A DNA stretch of 64,000 nt from Pomphorhynchus laevis. Taxonomy: Eukaryota; Acanthocephala; Palaeacanthocephala; Echinorhynchida; Pomphorhynchidae. The notes under the pieces were generated by a model. That model had not been told where the DNA came from and ran no database searches. It saw nothing but the letters and a program-made list of their open reading frames with translations. The DNA lies in NCBI GenBank assembly GCA_012934845.2, contig WNNJ02002376.1, forward strand, positions 52,493 to 116,492, written 5' to 3'. The position numbers and the translations under genes are program-made. Each line of letters begins with the position of its first letter. Position 1 is the first letter of the stretch. Shown here piece after piece: positions 45,887 through 57,059 of this stretch.

Positions 45887-46987
45887 TTAGATTTCTCCTT
45901 GTTTAAAAACATACGGATTGAACAAAGATATGCGTGAATAGCAGAGGCAAGACGATGCATCAGAAGCGAGGTTGGATGCAGATGTAAGTGTGCATGATGC
46001 ATAGATTACTATATCGTCAGCGTACTGAATAACTTCAAAGCCGAAAGGGACCACGATGGAAGATAAATCACCAAGAAGAATGAAAAGAAGCGGCCCTAGA
46101 ACGGATCCTTGTGGTACACCGCAGCTGAGAGGAACCGGCGCAGAAGAGTTGGAGTTGGAGACTACGTGATAAGAGCGATTTGAGAGGTAGGATTTGAACC
46201 AAGAAATGACATGAGACGAGAAGCAGTAACGGTGTTTGAGACATGAGAGAAGTATAGTGTGATCAACTACATCAAAGGCGGAGGATAAATCAAGTGAAAT
46301 TACAAGGCTTACTAGATGTTTGTCAAGAGCAAGAAGTAGATCATTGGAGAGTTTTGTGCATGCGGTCATAGTAGAATGTTGTGGTCGATATGCTGATTGA
46401 AAAGGTGGAAACATAGAATTTGATGATATGTAGTTGCTTACCTGTCTGAGGATGAGACGCTCGAAAAGTTTTGAGATGGTCGGAAGGTTTGATATTGGTC
46501 TATAGGAGGAGGCGGAACTTGGATCAAGATGATGCTTCTTTAATAATGGGCGAACTATGGCATGTTTGAACGACGAAGGGTAGTGTGATAAATGGATAGA
46601 CATGTTGAAGACACTTGTGAGATAAGGGCTGATGGTGTCACTTAGTAACTTTAGAATGTATGTTGGAACAGGATCGAGAGGAGAGGTTGAATTGGGTAAT
46701 CGTGCTAGGGCATCAGATACGCTTTCGATAGATAAAAGTGAAAAGTGAAACAGTTCAGTATGATATGGGGCAAGGTAGGAGAAACTAGAAGATAATGGTA
46801 CGTGGATTGAGGTCAAAGTTCGAGCTATTTTGCGTTGCAAATGAGATGCGAATTGGTTGGAAGTGATAGAGATAGACGTGACGGATTTGTTTCTACCCAA
46901 AAGGTTATTAATGGATTTCCACGCGTATTGATGATTGTCATGCAAAGATGTTTTGCTTTGCCAGTACGAGGAGCATTTTGAGTTCAA
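45887..46987 (-). CDS. CR1-like reverse transcriptase (366 codons, open frame)
   Basis: Motifs in order: PLLKKHHLDPSSASSYRPIS, NLPTISKLFERLILRQV, ISLDLSSAFDVVDHTILLS, LSCGVPQGSVLGPLLFILLG and VIQYADDIVIYAS (catalytic YADD). The order and spacing are those of the RT domain of CR1/Jockey-type ORF2. The frame is intact through the palm, then shifts (continuing 45646-46002). It is the same family as the plus-strand copy at 22.2-23.3 kb but clearly diverged. Confidence 0.9.
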   Translation of the reverse strand: MNSKCSSYWQSKTSLHDNHQYAWKSINNLLGRNKSVTSISITSNQFASHLQRKIARTLTSIHVPLSSSFSYLAPYHTELFHFSLLSIESVSDALARLPNSTSPLDPVPTYILKLLSDTISPYLTSVFNMSIHLSHYPSSFKHAIVRPLLKKHHLDPSSASSYRPISNLPTISKLFERLILRQVSNYISSNSMFPPFQSAYRPQHSTMTACTKLSNDLLLALDKHLVSLVISLDLSSAFDVVDHTILLSCLKHRYCFSSHVISWFKSYLSNRSYHVVSNSNSSAPVPLSCGVPQGSVLGPLLFILLGDLSSIVVPFGFEVIQYADDIVIYASCTLTSASNLASDASSCLCYSRISLFNPYVFKQGEI

Positions 46988-47606
46988 AAGGATATCGGTA
47001 TTTGCGTCGAAATTCGAGGTATTCTGAGTAAGATGAGTTTAATAGCTCGGTGATATTACGACGACGGAATCTTGAGTGCATTCGGTGAAGGTGTCGTAAG
47101 GAGCGCTTGGCTCTTTGGGAATCGCTATCGAACCTGGGCGCTTCTGACTGACGGCGAGGCGTACATTGTTTGAACGGCAAAATCATATCGAGTATGCCAA
47201 TAAATTCAGTGCTGTACTTGTTGATGAAGTCGTCAAGTGAAGTGTTAGTAAAGGCGGCAAAAATTAGGAGTGGGGACGAGAGAAGGTTTATACGCAAGTT
47301 ATTTAGATCAAGTTGTTTCCATGGACGATATATATGGGGATGAGTAGGGTGTGGAGGATCATTGGTTTTAATGTTAATGGTGAGAAGGTAATGGTCGGAT
47401 AGGCCCACATCTTTCACAGAAACGGTGCTGCAAGTAGACGATGATTGAATAAGGATGCAATCAATGGTGCCACCTTGGATATGAGTGGATTCAGTAAGGA
47501 TATATCTGAAGCCAAAGTGTGATAATGTCTTGAGTAGGTGTGACGAGTGAGCGCATGATGGTCTGTCAAGTCGAATGTTGAGGTCACCAAGAATAATGAC
47601 GGGAGA

Positions 47607-48110
47607 TTATGTAATGCTTAGGTTAGAGAGCATATCAAAGAGTTCGTCAAAGAATGTAAGACATGGCGCAGATGAGCCTGGTCGATAGATAAGGGCGAAA
47701 CAAATTCGTCTACTGAAGTGTATAGCGTTAAAGCACATCAGCTCGAATGACGTAGGGGCAACTGAAAAGTTTAGAACATGTAACGATATAGCGGGCAAAG
47801 AAAAGGAAAGTAGACCACCATGGTTGATGCTTCCTGGATAGCCATGTCGAGCACGTTCAGCAACGTTTAGGTTAAGCGATACGAGTCTTCTAAAGGATAT
47901 GTCGTTTGTGGAATGCCAAGATTTGGTTAGGCAGAGAAGTGAAAGTGAGTTATTTTGGAAGACTTCGAGAGCAAGTTCAAGTTTGTGAAGTAAGGAACGA
48001 ATGTTGATGAGACCGATGTTAAATGAGTATTTAGAAGGAGAATTTAAGGAGGGTGATTTGGAGTTAAATGGCGCGAAACAACCCAAGGAAGAAGAGGGAG
48101 AATCAGACAA
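47607..48110 (-). CDS. CR1-like ORF2 endonuclease, N-terminal part
   Basis: It encodes FNIGLINIRSLLHKLELALE, SLSLLCLTKSWHSTND and INHGGLLSFSLPAISLHV. LNIRSL.nK and LTESWL-like blocks mark the EEP endonuclease of CR1/Jockey LINEs. Here Lys replaces the metal-binding Glu (LTKSW instead of LTESW, which the 20.6-kb copy keeps), so the enzyme would be inactive. The later GDFN-like part is out of frame near 47590. Confidence 0.75.
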   Translation of the reverse strand: MSDSPSSSLGCFAPFNSKSPSLNSPSKYSFNIGLINIRSLLHKLELALEVFQNNSLSLLCLTKSWHSTNDISFRRLVSLNLNVAERARHGYPGSINHGGLLSFSLPAISLHVLNFSVAPTSFELMCFNAIHFSRRICFALIYRPGSSAPCLTFFDELFDMLSNLSIT

Positions 48111-49320
48111 TTTACGCCTCGTTGTTGTTTGCGATTTATCATGATGTCATATGGAGGGTGGTGATATATTTGGTTGAATTTCGGTTGAGATTAAATGATT
48201 TTTTTGCAAACGAATAACTCGGTTATTGCGAATTATAAATTTATGCGAAGGATCCGCCAAACGTTTTTCGTGTAATTGTTTCCTGAGTAATGTTAGTGCT
48301 TCTACTTCAGGTGGTGAGAGATCCGGGCTTACATAAACGTTGTTAAATCGAGTCGATTCACTCAGTTTGTAGGTATTGTTCAGAATTGACGTAGTGGTTG
48401 CTTCATCAGATGTAACAACCACCATGCCAATGTAACAACCATTCACTCAGTTTGCAGGGAGTCTGCGTAAATACAAACGACATGTGGATGCACAAGACAC
48501 GTTCAACGATGCAATAAGATCCGATATTAAAGCAAGATCGTATGATGAATTAGGTAGTCCATGTATTATTACGTTTGACGAGCGCCGTTGTTGCCTATCA
48601 CATGCGAAAGTTTGACGAGGTATTGAGAACTCTGGATTAGAAGTTAGCACGGAAGGCGAAGAAGTGAGATTGAGATATTCTATTCTTGTTTGTAGATCAT
48701 TAATAGAGGAATTGGCGCTCGCTAACGACTCTTTTAAGTCGGATAATAACTTAGCGGAACATAACCCACACAGAAAATCTCGTGTGAAAAATTCCCTGGA
48801 AACTTGGCATGGCACTTTTACGGAAGAATATATCGGACAATCAAACGCGGTACACTTTTAATCTAGTGAAACAAACTCCCCTTGTGTGATAATAGGTGAC
48901 AAGGATGGTAATACACAGTTTGGAAACTGTATAGCGCTAGCAGTAAGAGAAGGATTGAATTGCGGCACAGAATCTCCAAGACGAGTTGTTGAGATGTCGT
49001 TGTAGCGTAATGTTTAATTTTCACTATTTAGAGGTAGATGGCATTCTACAGATCGTGATCGGTTTATTTCTTTAGAATTACTGTTTTCACAGTTTTGAGC
49101 ATAGCAGTCCACGCAAGTACGACCAGCTTTAACACATATGCAACTTCGACATATTGAGTTTTTACTGTTACAGGAACAGCAACGTGAAGAAGTGGACATT
49201 ACTCGGTTGGATGTTCTTGAAATAGTTTTGCTTGCATTCGTTTGCTCCATCTGTCGCGGTTGTCGTTTGTGCCCTTTGTGTCGTTTATAATATTTTGTCG
49301 TTTATAATATACTTATTTTG

Positions 49321-50025
49321 CTTTGTGGATTGGAACAATGGTCCAGTCAAAACTCTTGTACAGAGCAATATCATTTCTATCATTCCCATGTTGATAGTGA
49401 CCTGGAAGATCCTTCACGGATATTCGAGATTTTCGATATAACTGCTACCCAATTACCGGCCATTCGTCTTATCAAGATTAAAGGCGGTTTGATTAAGTAC
49501 AAGTATGAACATGAGAATTAAATAAGCACCGTTAATCTAACGCATTTCGTTCAAAAGTGTTTAGATAACAAAATTGAGCCTCACTACAGATCACAGAAGT
49601 TGCCGGAGGATTGGAATAGTGGTCAAGTCAAAACTCTTGTACAGAGCAATATCATTTCTGTATCACATGATCCATCGAAAGCTGTTTTAGTGGAATTTGA
49701 TGCATCCTGGTGTGGTATTTGCCAGCGCTTGGAACCTGTGTAAAATTTGCTCGGTACTCATTTCGAAAATCACTCAAATGTCTTCGTCACTAAAATTGAT
49801 GCTACATTTAACGAAATACCTTCTATCCCTATTCGCAGCATCCCAACAATTATGTTATTCCCAAAAAGTGAAAATGCTCAGCCAATTGTTTATGGTTAAA
49901 ATCGTACTTGAGAAAGTTTTATTGAAACTGAAGGAATATCAGAATCAGTAATTATGGACAAGGATAAATCCATGCCTACAGTTGAAAAGGAGTCAGTAGC
50001 AGTTCCAGCAAAAGAAGAATTGTAG
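49321..50025 (+). pseudogene. Protein disulfide isomerase retropseudogene (b' to C-terminus)
   Basis: Intronless remnant of an ER protein disulfide isomerase. It encodes HVDSDLEDPSRIFEIFDITA, TQLPAIRLIKIKGGLIKYKY, LTHFVQKCLDNKIEPHYRSQ, LPEDWNSGQVKTLVQSNIIS and LVEFDASWCGICQRLEPV (the a' thioredoxin active site, CGHC expected, CGIC here). Then come VFVTKIDATFNEIPSIPIRS, IPTIMLFP and an end VPAKEEL, an ER-retention KEEL tail. In-frame stops follow YEHEN, LEPV and IVYG. The left end (about 49330-49380) repeats WNNGPVKTLVQSNIIS from downstream. No poly(A) is seen. Confidence 0.85.
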
Positions 50026-50029
50026 AACA

Positions 50030-51440
50030 ATGAAAAACGTTTTTATTGAAGTATTATTCATTGATATTTTGGCATATTAAAAAAGTTCAACTTGGAACTT
50101 GTTTAATGATATTATTCTTATTTTCTGCTGATTGTGTAGTTAAAAGTTCAAACGTTTGAGCCTCTAACTCAAACGGTTGAGTTAAAAACGCTGCTTTCTA
50201 ATTAGAAAAACGCTGCTTCCTATTAGAAAACGCTGCTTTCTAATTTATTATTATAAAACAGCGCAAATCAATGGAAGAATCAACGCACTTATGCTATATC
50301 ATCATTAAGTGCTAATCATGCTTGTAATGGGCGTCTTCTGCGCGGTAATATGCAAATATTCCTTGATCAATCGTCTCGATGTACTGCTTTCGACGCAGAC
50401 AGTCCTTGTTTCCTCGAAGTTGATCATGTGATCCTAGGCCAAAAGGTGGTATTCGATTGCTGAACTCATATTACCGCGGCTTAACGCACATTTATGTTGT
50501 TTAATCCTCTTCTCAATGTATTGTGAATTCTGACAAACATTGAAGCTTCCCAATATTTACAGGGTATGCTTTACACTTGCCCAAGATCAGGGTATTTAGG
50601 CGTTCGCTTTAATATCTGCTCAGTGTTTTGATCTTTTTATGAAATACCGTGATGCTGTGTATATTATATCTTAATAGTATGTTGACTGTATGGCTACAAA
50701 ATGCTTAATCGACGTTAGTAGACTTGGTATGTGTTAGTCGGATAAATGGACTCCCTGCTTTGGAGGAAGAGTAGCTTCTGATTATGCCTACTTAGAATTG
50801 GTATATAGCCTTCTTTAATGCAAATTACGGGTATACTTTCTATCGTAGGATATGCAACAAATTTTTTTAACAAATATTAGACAGCGTTGGTCGAGTGATG
50901 AGCCTATCCCCACTCCATCAGGTCAAAAAATTTATTCTCAAAAGTAAGAAATTTTTCTTAGTACGCCTCTGTATTAATATACTCTATTGGTCATGCTATA
51001 AGACAAATGATGTGTATTTTGCAGATAAGAGAGTTGATACCAAGTTTATTGCTTTCGTCAATGGTGAATAAAGAGATCACGTCAGTTGAAGCAAACCAGT
51101 ACTTTTGGATTGTGATTGTTGCGGATATAAACATCAAAGTTAGCGCCGTATTTTACATATGAGTAGGTAACTGGTACAATTAATAATAGAAGTTTGTTTA
51201 CAACCTTGGCTGATTTGTACCAACCGATGCGCAACTTGCAATGATGGATCTCATTTGAAGGGTTGGTTTGTGAATTTTGGATTAGAGATACAAAAAACCA
51301 CTGTTCTCAAGTTAAAGTACTTTGTTATACTATACCAGTCCTCCGTTATAAGTTTTCGCTAGTAATAATGTTAGTAAGAATTGGTTAAACTGGAGTACTC
51401 GGTTTGCAGTAGGATCCTTATTTAATCTTAAATAACATGC
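50030..51440. other. Gap without recognised gene
   Basis: It contains a short tandem repeat at about 50188-50240 (three units of AAAACGCTGCTTTCTAATTA, imperfect). The remainder has mixed composition without a sustained frame. Part of 50880-51400 could be a worn PLE RT, since a GIY-YIG end follows at 51.46 kb, but I see no RT motif. Confidence 0.35.
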
Positions 51441-51459
51441 AACAAGACTAACTGGGACT

Positions 51460-51730
51460 TCAAGTCTAAATACCGTGATGTTGAGCAAGTGTATCGCATA
51501 CCCTGTAAAGATAGCGAAGCCTCGTATGTTTGTCAGACTTCGCAATACAATGGGAAGAGGATTAAACAACACAAATAGGCGTTAAGCGCGGCGACATGAG
51601 TTCAGCAATCACGAACTACGTCGTGGCCGAGTATCACATGACCAACTTCGAGGAAACAAAGATTGTTTCAATCGAAAGCAGCACATCCAGACTATTGATC
51701 AATGATACTTTGCATATTCCATCGCAGAAG
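51460..51730 (+). mobile_element. PLE GIY-YIG endonuclease fragment
   Basis: It encodes QVYRIPCKDSEASYVCQTSQ and GKRIKQHK, followed in a second frame by MSSAITNYVVAEYHMTNF, IVSIESSTSRLLINDTLHIP. YRIPCK.....YV.QT is the GIY-YIG core, and AITNYVVAEYHMTNFE is the conserved block after it. Cys replaces Gly in YVGQT. RT is absent. Confidence 0.75.
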
Positions 51731-51989
51731 ACGCATATGACAGGTAATAAGTCTAATTGGGTCTTCAAATTACAGTGCATATACGTAAGGGTAATTGAAA
51801 TTACCGTGTATATACATGTATATACGTGTATTTACGTATTATACACTTCCGTGTATTTGCGTATTTCATAATCCCACAAATTCTTCCGTCTATACACTTC
51901 TATCATCAAACATGCCACTTCCAACGTAAATGAGTGTACTTAAGCAGATACAAGGGTAGAGCCTATGTATAATGCTGATACCCCGGATA

Positions 51990-52125
51990 ATCAAATTTCA
52001 TCAAAGGAAATAGACCATTAGCATGTATTTAACTCCGCTGCTTCGTTGCATTGAGGAATTAATGTCTAAACCTGATAGCATAGCAGTTCATCCAGATGAC
52101 TTCTATCCTTATTCTTCCGTGGCTT
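51990..52125 (+). repeat. Repeat X copy
   Basis: It matches the 1150-1275 copy: CATTAGCATGTATTTAACTC, CTGATAGCATAGCAGTTC and GATGACTTCTATCC. The P1 bases are changed (AACTCC/TGTCT), while the CTGCTTCG...CATAGCAG helix is partly kept. Another 3' half follows at about 52890-52965. Confidence 0.7.
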
Positions 52126-52999
52126 TCTTATGTGAATGAATTACACGCTGATTTCTTCCTTCTAGCACTTAAAGATGATATAACAAAAATGCATTGTTTC
52201 TTTCATGGAGTTGTGCTGCTTCTTCCGTAGATGAATTACACCCAACTTTCTTCAGTGGATGATTTATACGCTGCTTTCTTTCGTGTATATTGTTAAATAT
52301 ACACGTTTATTGTTAAACAAAGGTCTTTTGTAATTCTAACAATCCAGTATATGCTTAAATAGGATAAACCTTTGAAAGCTTGCAAATAAAGAAATTGTAA
52401 AATAAAATAAATACTCATGTCTATAATTTTATTTTCGCAAAATGAAAATTATGTTGAAAATTGTATTATACAGAAATATATTGCATTATTCGTCACAAAT
52501 CGGTCAGTAGAAACATGAATTGAATATATTTTCATCTAGAATAATCTACACGTGGTTTTGTAATATTTTCATTGATATTTAAAAAAATGATGGAATCAAG
52601 TTAAATAGGATTAAGTACAATTTAATTTTTTGATCTTTATTTATATACTAAATTATATACTAAATTATATACTAATTTATATACTTTTGGAATGTTAAAT
52701 AATCATCGATTTGTAAACCGAATTATAGTGTTTTATCTATACACAAACGTGCGCGAAGACCGTAACTATGCAATCGTTGGTGTTTGATTAACTGGTGGTT
52801 TTGCAATCAAAACAAATATTTAATCGATCGTTTTTATTTTTTATTTTTTATTATACAAAAGTAAAACCAAAAGTTTCCAAAAATGTTAGTTTTTTTCCTG
52901 ATGACCTCAGATCCTTTTTCTTATACATCGTCTGTTATTAGTCAATTCATAAAAATTGACTTTTATTTTAAATTTCAATTTTAAATTTTATCCTGATAT

Positions 53000-54980
53000 A
53001 AGTATAATAAAATATAAATAAATAAAAATTGTATAAAATCTTATATAATTATTTATCTTTATTTTACTTTTTATAAAATTTATAATTTTAATTTATAAAA
53101 TTTGTTGCGTCTTCATTCTTGTCATTTTCTGTATTGAGAGAACTGAAGTCGTCATAATAGCTTTGACTGTCCGTAAAGTGGATTGGCATAGATTGCTTAA
53201 TCTATAATTTTTTAACAGGTGGTACCTCGTGTCTAGGTGGATATGCACTACGGTTATAGGAATTTTGCTTAATGTTCTTTTGTTTTTTAGGAAACATTTT
53301 TGTTTGACATCGAATTATGCTTTAAAACACTTTTGGTTAGTTTATGCCATTTCGGTAGATATCTAGTGGACCACAGGAATCTACAAAAATAGCTGGAATG
53401 TTTCAAAACAAATAGATCTCTGTTAATGTTTTTCTATATATTTCCTGTGATCAATTAAAAAGTTTTTGCCTTTATAAGCTATATTCAGTTTTCCATTGTA
53501 GAAAACTGAAAAAACTGCTTTTTATTCTCTGTATATTGTCTTGGCCAATTGACACCAGCCACAGTTTTAGCAGTGTGTTCCAAGTTAATTCTTCACTTGC
53601 GATTGGAATGTGCATTACCACTATTAGAAATTGATTTTTTTGTGGTCAAAGCCATATGATGCTCACAAATCATTCGTTCGCAATTACCTATTCTTAATGT
53701 TCGAGATGGTGTTGTATCATCTTTTTACTCACATAACATCATTTAAAGTCTTACTTATCTCCATTTCCACAATATCCTATGTCCTCGACTCATCCACCTG
53801 ATGTCTTTTTGTGTTCATAACTTCATGCTTGTGTATTGATAGATCTGCTTAATTAGATGTAGCTGTAACTCCTTTTATCCTCTTATTATTGCCATTCAAG
53901 AGGTTATTTTCCTCCATGCCTATCGAAATATTTACCATTGACTTTTTTCTTTGAAGAACCGTAAAGTGTTCAAATGAATGCATTTTTGAATCATTCTACT
54001 TATTTACCGTCACTTACACTCATTAACAGTAAGTATAATTAATAGGATCTCGAATAAAAAGGGTGAAATAAGCGGTCGTCATGACAAAGTTGAAGAGCTA
54101 TATTGGAAATATTCGACTCTCCAAAGCTCGGTTATTCACGATGAGCATGTAGTGGTGATAAAATTATGATAAAAATGTCTTACAAAATTTGTTGACAAAC
54201 AAAATGTATCAATTATATATTATTGATTAAAAATATTTATATTATAAATATAAATACAAAATATTATATTTATATTATATTTATATAAATATTATATTTA
54301 TATTAATATTATATATTAATATACATTATATAAAATAATATATATATTAATATATATTAATATATTATATTATTAATATAAACGGTCAACTAACTGAGAT
54401 CAGCTAACGATGAATACTTATTTTAGACTAAATATAAATTACAAATAAGGATAAATAATTATAAATAATTAAATAAGATTTTATTATAAAGTTTAAATTT
54501 TAATAATAATTATTATCGTTATTAAAATAATTGCATAAAATTTTAAGATATATTATATAAGATATTTCCGCTTATATCAGAAATATCTTATATTTATAAG
54601 ATATTATATAATTGTATTATTTATTATTTTTGATTTATACAATATAAAATACGTAGTATCAGTTATCTGATATTTATTAAATTTAATAATATATTAATTA
54701 ATATATTAATTTTATTATTTAATTATTACTTTTTGATTTGGCATTATTATGTTTTGTTGATTTTATAATTATATTAAATACGTAGACTCATTTAGCTGAT
54801 TTGATTTGTTCTACTGACATGTTATTATTGACCTGTGACTTTGTTTTACCGCTGATATGATCTCTGTCAAAAATACTGAAACTATGTATTATTGATACGA
54901 CATTATTTGTATGCTTATTTTCAAACAAGTTTGATGAATGTTTTCTTTTCCTTATAATGTGGATAAAATAACAAAATATT
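53000..54980. other. AT-rich gap without recognised gene
   Basis: 53100-54100 has balanced composition but no frame over about 60 codons. 54200-54380 is nearly pure A/T. Blocks of the GTAGACTCAGTTAGCTG type occur at about 54380-54410, 54645-54675 and 54775-54805. Confidence 0.4.
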
Positions 54981-54984
54981 ATTT

Positions 54985-55290
54985 AAATTTAAAATTTACA
55001 ATATATAAATCAACAAAATATTATTAAAAATATATTTAAACTATTAAGCGAAAACGTTTTAGGGATGGATAATAAACAATATGCTGTTGTATATTAGAAT
55101 AATATACAACAGATAATCAAATTTCATCAGACGAAATACATCATTAGCGTGTATTTGGCCCAGCTGCTAGGTTGTGTCAAGGCATAGGGACCGAAATCTG
55201 ATAACATAGCAGTTCCTACTGATGACTTCTAATCCTTATTCTGATACAACGTCTGTTATTTATTAGTAAATTCATAAAAATTGACTTTTA
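54985..55290 (+). mobile_element. PLE 3' terminus joined to repeat X
   Basis: ATAAATCAACAAAATATTAT and GATGGATAATAAACAATATG match the 3' end of the Naiad-like element at 1030-1130. Repeat X follows directly (55125-55290), with CATTAGCGTGTATTTGGCCC, GATAACATAGCAGTTCC and GATACAACGTCTGTTATTTA. This second independent linkage shows that repeat X belongs to the PLE end. Confidence 0.7.
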
Positions 55291-55504
55291 TTTTAAATTT
55301 CAATTTTAAATTTTAATTTGATATAAATATAAATTGCATTTAATTCTATATAATCATTTATTATTTATAAATATTTATTATTTATTTTTACGAAGACAGT
55401 TAGCTGATATAATTATTTGAAATAAAAATTTTAATCTTTTAATCTTTCCTATTTTTAATAATTATGTGGACCGACAATCTCGAGTTTCTTTCAGATATAC
55501 TTTG

Positions 55505-55680
55505 TATTAGAATATGAAACACTAGCTAATCAAATTTCATCAGAGTAAATACGTCATTAGCATATATTTGGCCCTGCTGCTATGTTGGGTTGAGGAATTA
55601 GGTCCAAAACCTAATAGCAACGCAGTTCCTTCTGATGACCTCTAATCTTTATTATGATGCACCGAGTAAGAGTAGAAGTA
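55505..55680 (+). repeat. Repeat X copy
   Basis: CAAATTTCATCAGAG, ATTTGGCCCTGCTGCTATGT and TTCTGATGACCTCTAATC are present. P1 (GGCCC) faces GGTCC here, and the CTGCTATG arm faces CAACGCAG, so both helices are weakened. Confidence 0.7.
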
Positions 55681-55879
55681 ATCAGTAGGAACTGCTATAT
55701 TATCAGATTTCTGCCCCTATTGCAATAATATAATATATATTATTACAATATATAATATATATTATATAACTTGATTGCATCCGTGAGCCGAAATTATTTT
55801 GGTTGTGTCACGACATTATCCTCATAGGTATTGTTTCTATTCTTGATACAGCAAAATGCTACTAATCAGCTTGTGTAGG

Positions 55880-56035
55880 TCTCATCAGCTGCTGACTCAG
55901 ACTTACATTTCACCTTTCGACCCTTATTATCTGCTAACTACGTGCACTGGTACTGCTCGGATTCGAACTAAGACCTCGCCCTCGCTTCCTACATTATATC
56001 CACTAAGCTAGTTGCTCCAGTAATAAAAGCATACA
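55880..56035 (-). repeat. tRNA-derived SINE-like repeat, copy 1
   Basis: The minus strand reads TAGCTTAGTGGATATAATGT (A box) and, about 30 bases on, TTAGTTCGAATCCGAGC (B box), the bipartite RNA polymerase III promoter of a tRNA. The cloverleaf is imperfect, so it is tRNA-derived, not a functional tRNA gene. A non-tRNA body continues toward 55880. Confidence 0.7.
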
Positions 56036-56119
56036 TTTTGTATATTATTTTTTATATATTATATATTGCATTATTACATATTTCAATATAAATTATATAT
56101 TACAATTATATCATTAACG

Positions 56120-56237
56120 TTTAGACCCTTTTTATCTGATAACTCCGTACACTTGTACTGATCAGATTCGAACTAAGACCTCGACCTCGCTTCCTACATT
56201 ATATCACTTGGCTAGTTGCTCAAATAGTGAAAGCATA
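56120..56237 (-). repeat. tRNA-derived SINE-like repeat, copy 2
   Basis: The minus strand has ACTAGCCAAGTG and TAGTTCGAATCTGATC. It shares with copy 1 the flank AAAGCATACAT on its left boundary and GGGTCTAAACG/GGGTCGAAAG on the other. It is about 200 bp from copy 1, same orientation, in host intron 6. Confidence 0.7.
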
Positions 56238-56596
56238 CATTGCATGTATTACATATTTTATATATTACAATAATATTATATCAAATAAATATCATTAATA
56301 AATTATATCAATTAATCATATCAATTATTATCAACATGTATCAAATCATTGTTTATTCTGTACTATTGCAAAATAATATAAATTTTGTGAGTTTTGTACT
56401 GTTTATTGCAAATAATTTGTAATAATGTTAAATAATTAACTTACATCTTGTGGTAGTCAAAAGATATAAGTAGCATTGATATTTTTTGATTGCATGATAT
56501 CTATTTGATTGTATGATATTTTTTTGATTGTATTGATATTTTTTGATTGTAATAATATCATTGATATCATTTACTTTCGCGCTATATATAATTTAG

Positions 56597-56751
56597 ACGG
56601 AGAACCAAAAACTCAACGTGAAACAATAGAATTCCGTCAGTTAGATTCTTACCTAATACCCGCTAAACATTGTTTTCGATCGTACGGAAATTTCTTTCAG
56701 ATTAACAAACAAATCTGTGCGAAGTCGAATGGTTCACATGCTCCTTGTCAG
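56597..56751 (+). CDS. Exon 7 of the serine protease
   Basis: The acceptor ATATATAATTTAG ends at 56596. It encodes GEPKTQRETIEFRQLDSYLI, PAKHCFRSYGNFFQINKQIC and AKSNGSHAPCQ, the segment leading to the active-site serine. IC A and the final CQ match the ICAG....CQ|GDSGGP layout of S1A proteases. The donor CAG|GTAATA at 56752 falls exactly before GDSGGP, a common intron position. The residue equivalent to chymotrypsin 189 (six before Ser195) is Ala, so neither trypsin (Asp) nor chymotrypsin (Ser). Confidence 0.92.
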
Positions 56752-56949
56752 GTAATAATTTTGTATCTTTCACAAATCAGATCAGCTAACTGAGTGTAAG
56801 TATTTTATAAATTAAAAATAATTGTAAACTAACTAAATAAAATAAATAATTATAAATAATTATCAATGATAAATAATTGTTATGATAGATTTTATATTAT
56901 ATTTATATTTTATTTTATATTCCAATTTATAAAATTTAAAATTTAAAAT

Positions 56950-57050
56950 AAAAGTTATTTGTATGAATTGACTTATAAATAATAGACAATGTATCAGAAT
57001 AAGAATTAGAGGTCATCAGGAGGAACTGCTATGCTATCAGGTGGAAAAGA
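56950..57050 (-). repeat. Repeat X 3' half, minus orientation
   Basis: ATTAGAGGTCATCAGGAGGA and ACTGCTATGCTATCAGG are well conserved, then homology stops abruptly at 57043. A GATCAGCTAACTGAGTG block lies at 56780-56797, directly downstream of exon 7. Confidence 0.75.
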
Positions 57051-57059
57051 AAACGGTTA

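Larger units (their letters stand above)
45640..49255 (-). mobile_element. CR1-like LINE (minus strand), broken 3' end
   Basis: ORF1: Cys-rich start at 49014-49250 (RCCSCNSKNSICRSCICVKA, GRTCVDCYAQNC), then a region with LCGLCSAKLL and NVIIHGLPNSSYD (48447-48815), and 48147-48446. ORF2: endonuclease at 47607-48110 (GLINIRSLLHKLELAL; SLLCLTKSWH) and 46938-47417; RT at 45887-46987. The element stops at about 45763, inside the RT thumb (LGVPFDNNLSFLPF), where tandem hairpins occur. LINEs normally lose the 5' end, so loss of the 3' end here points to later rearrangement. Confidence 0.9.

Noticed and set aside
55921-56027. Functional tRNA gene
   Set aside because: A and B boxes are good, but the acceptor and T stems do not pair properly and a second diverged copy lies nearby; SINE-like repeat is the better call.
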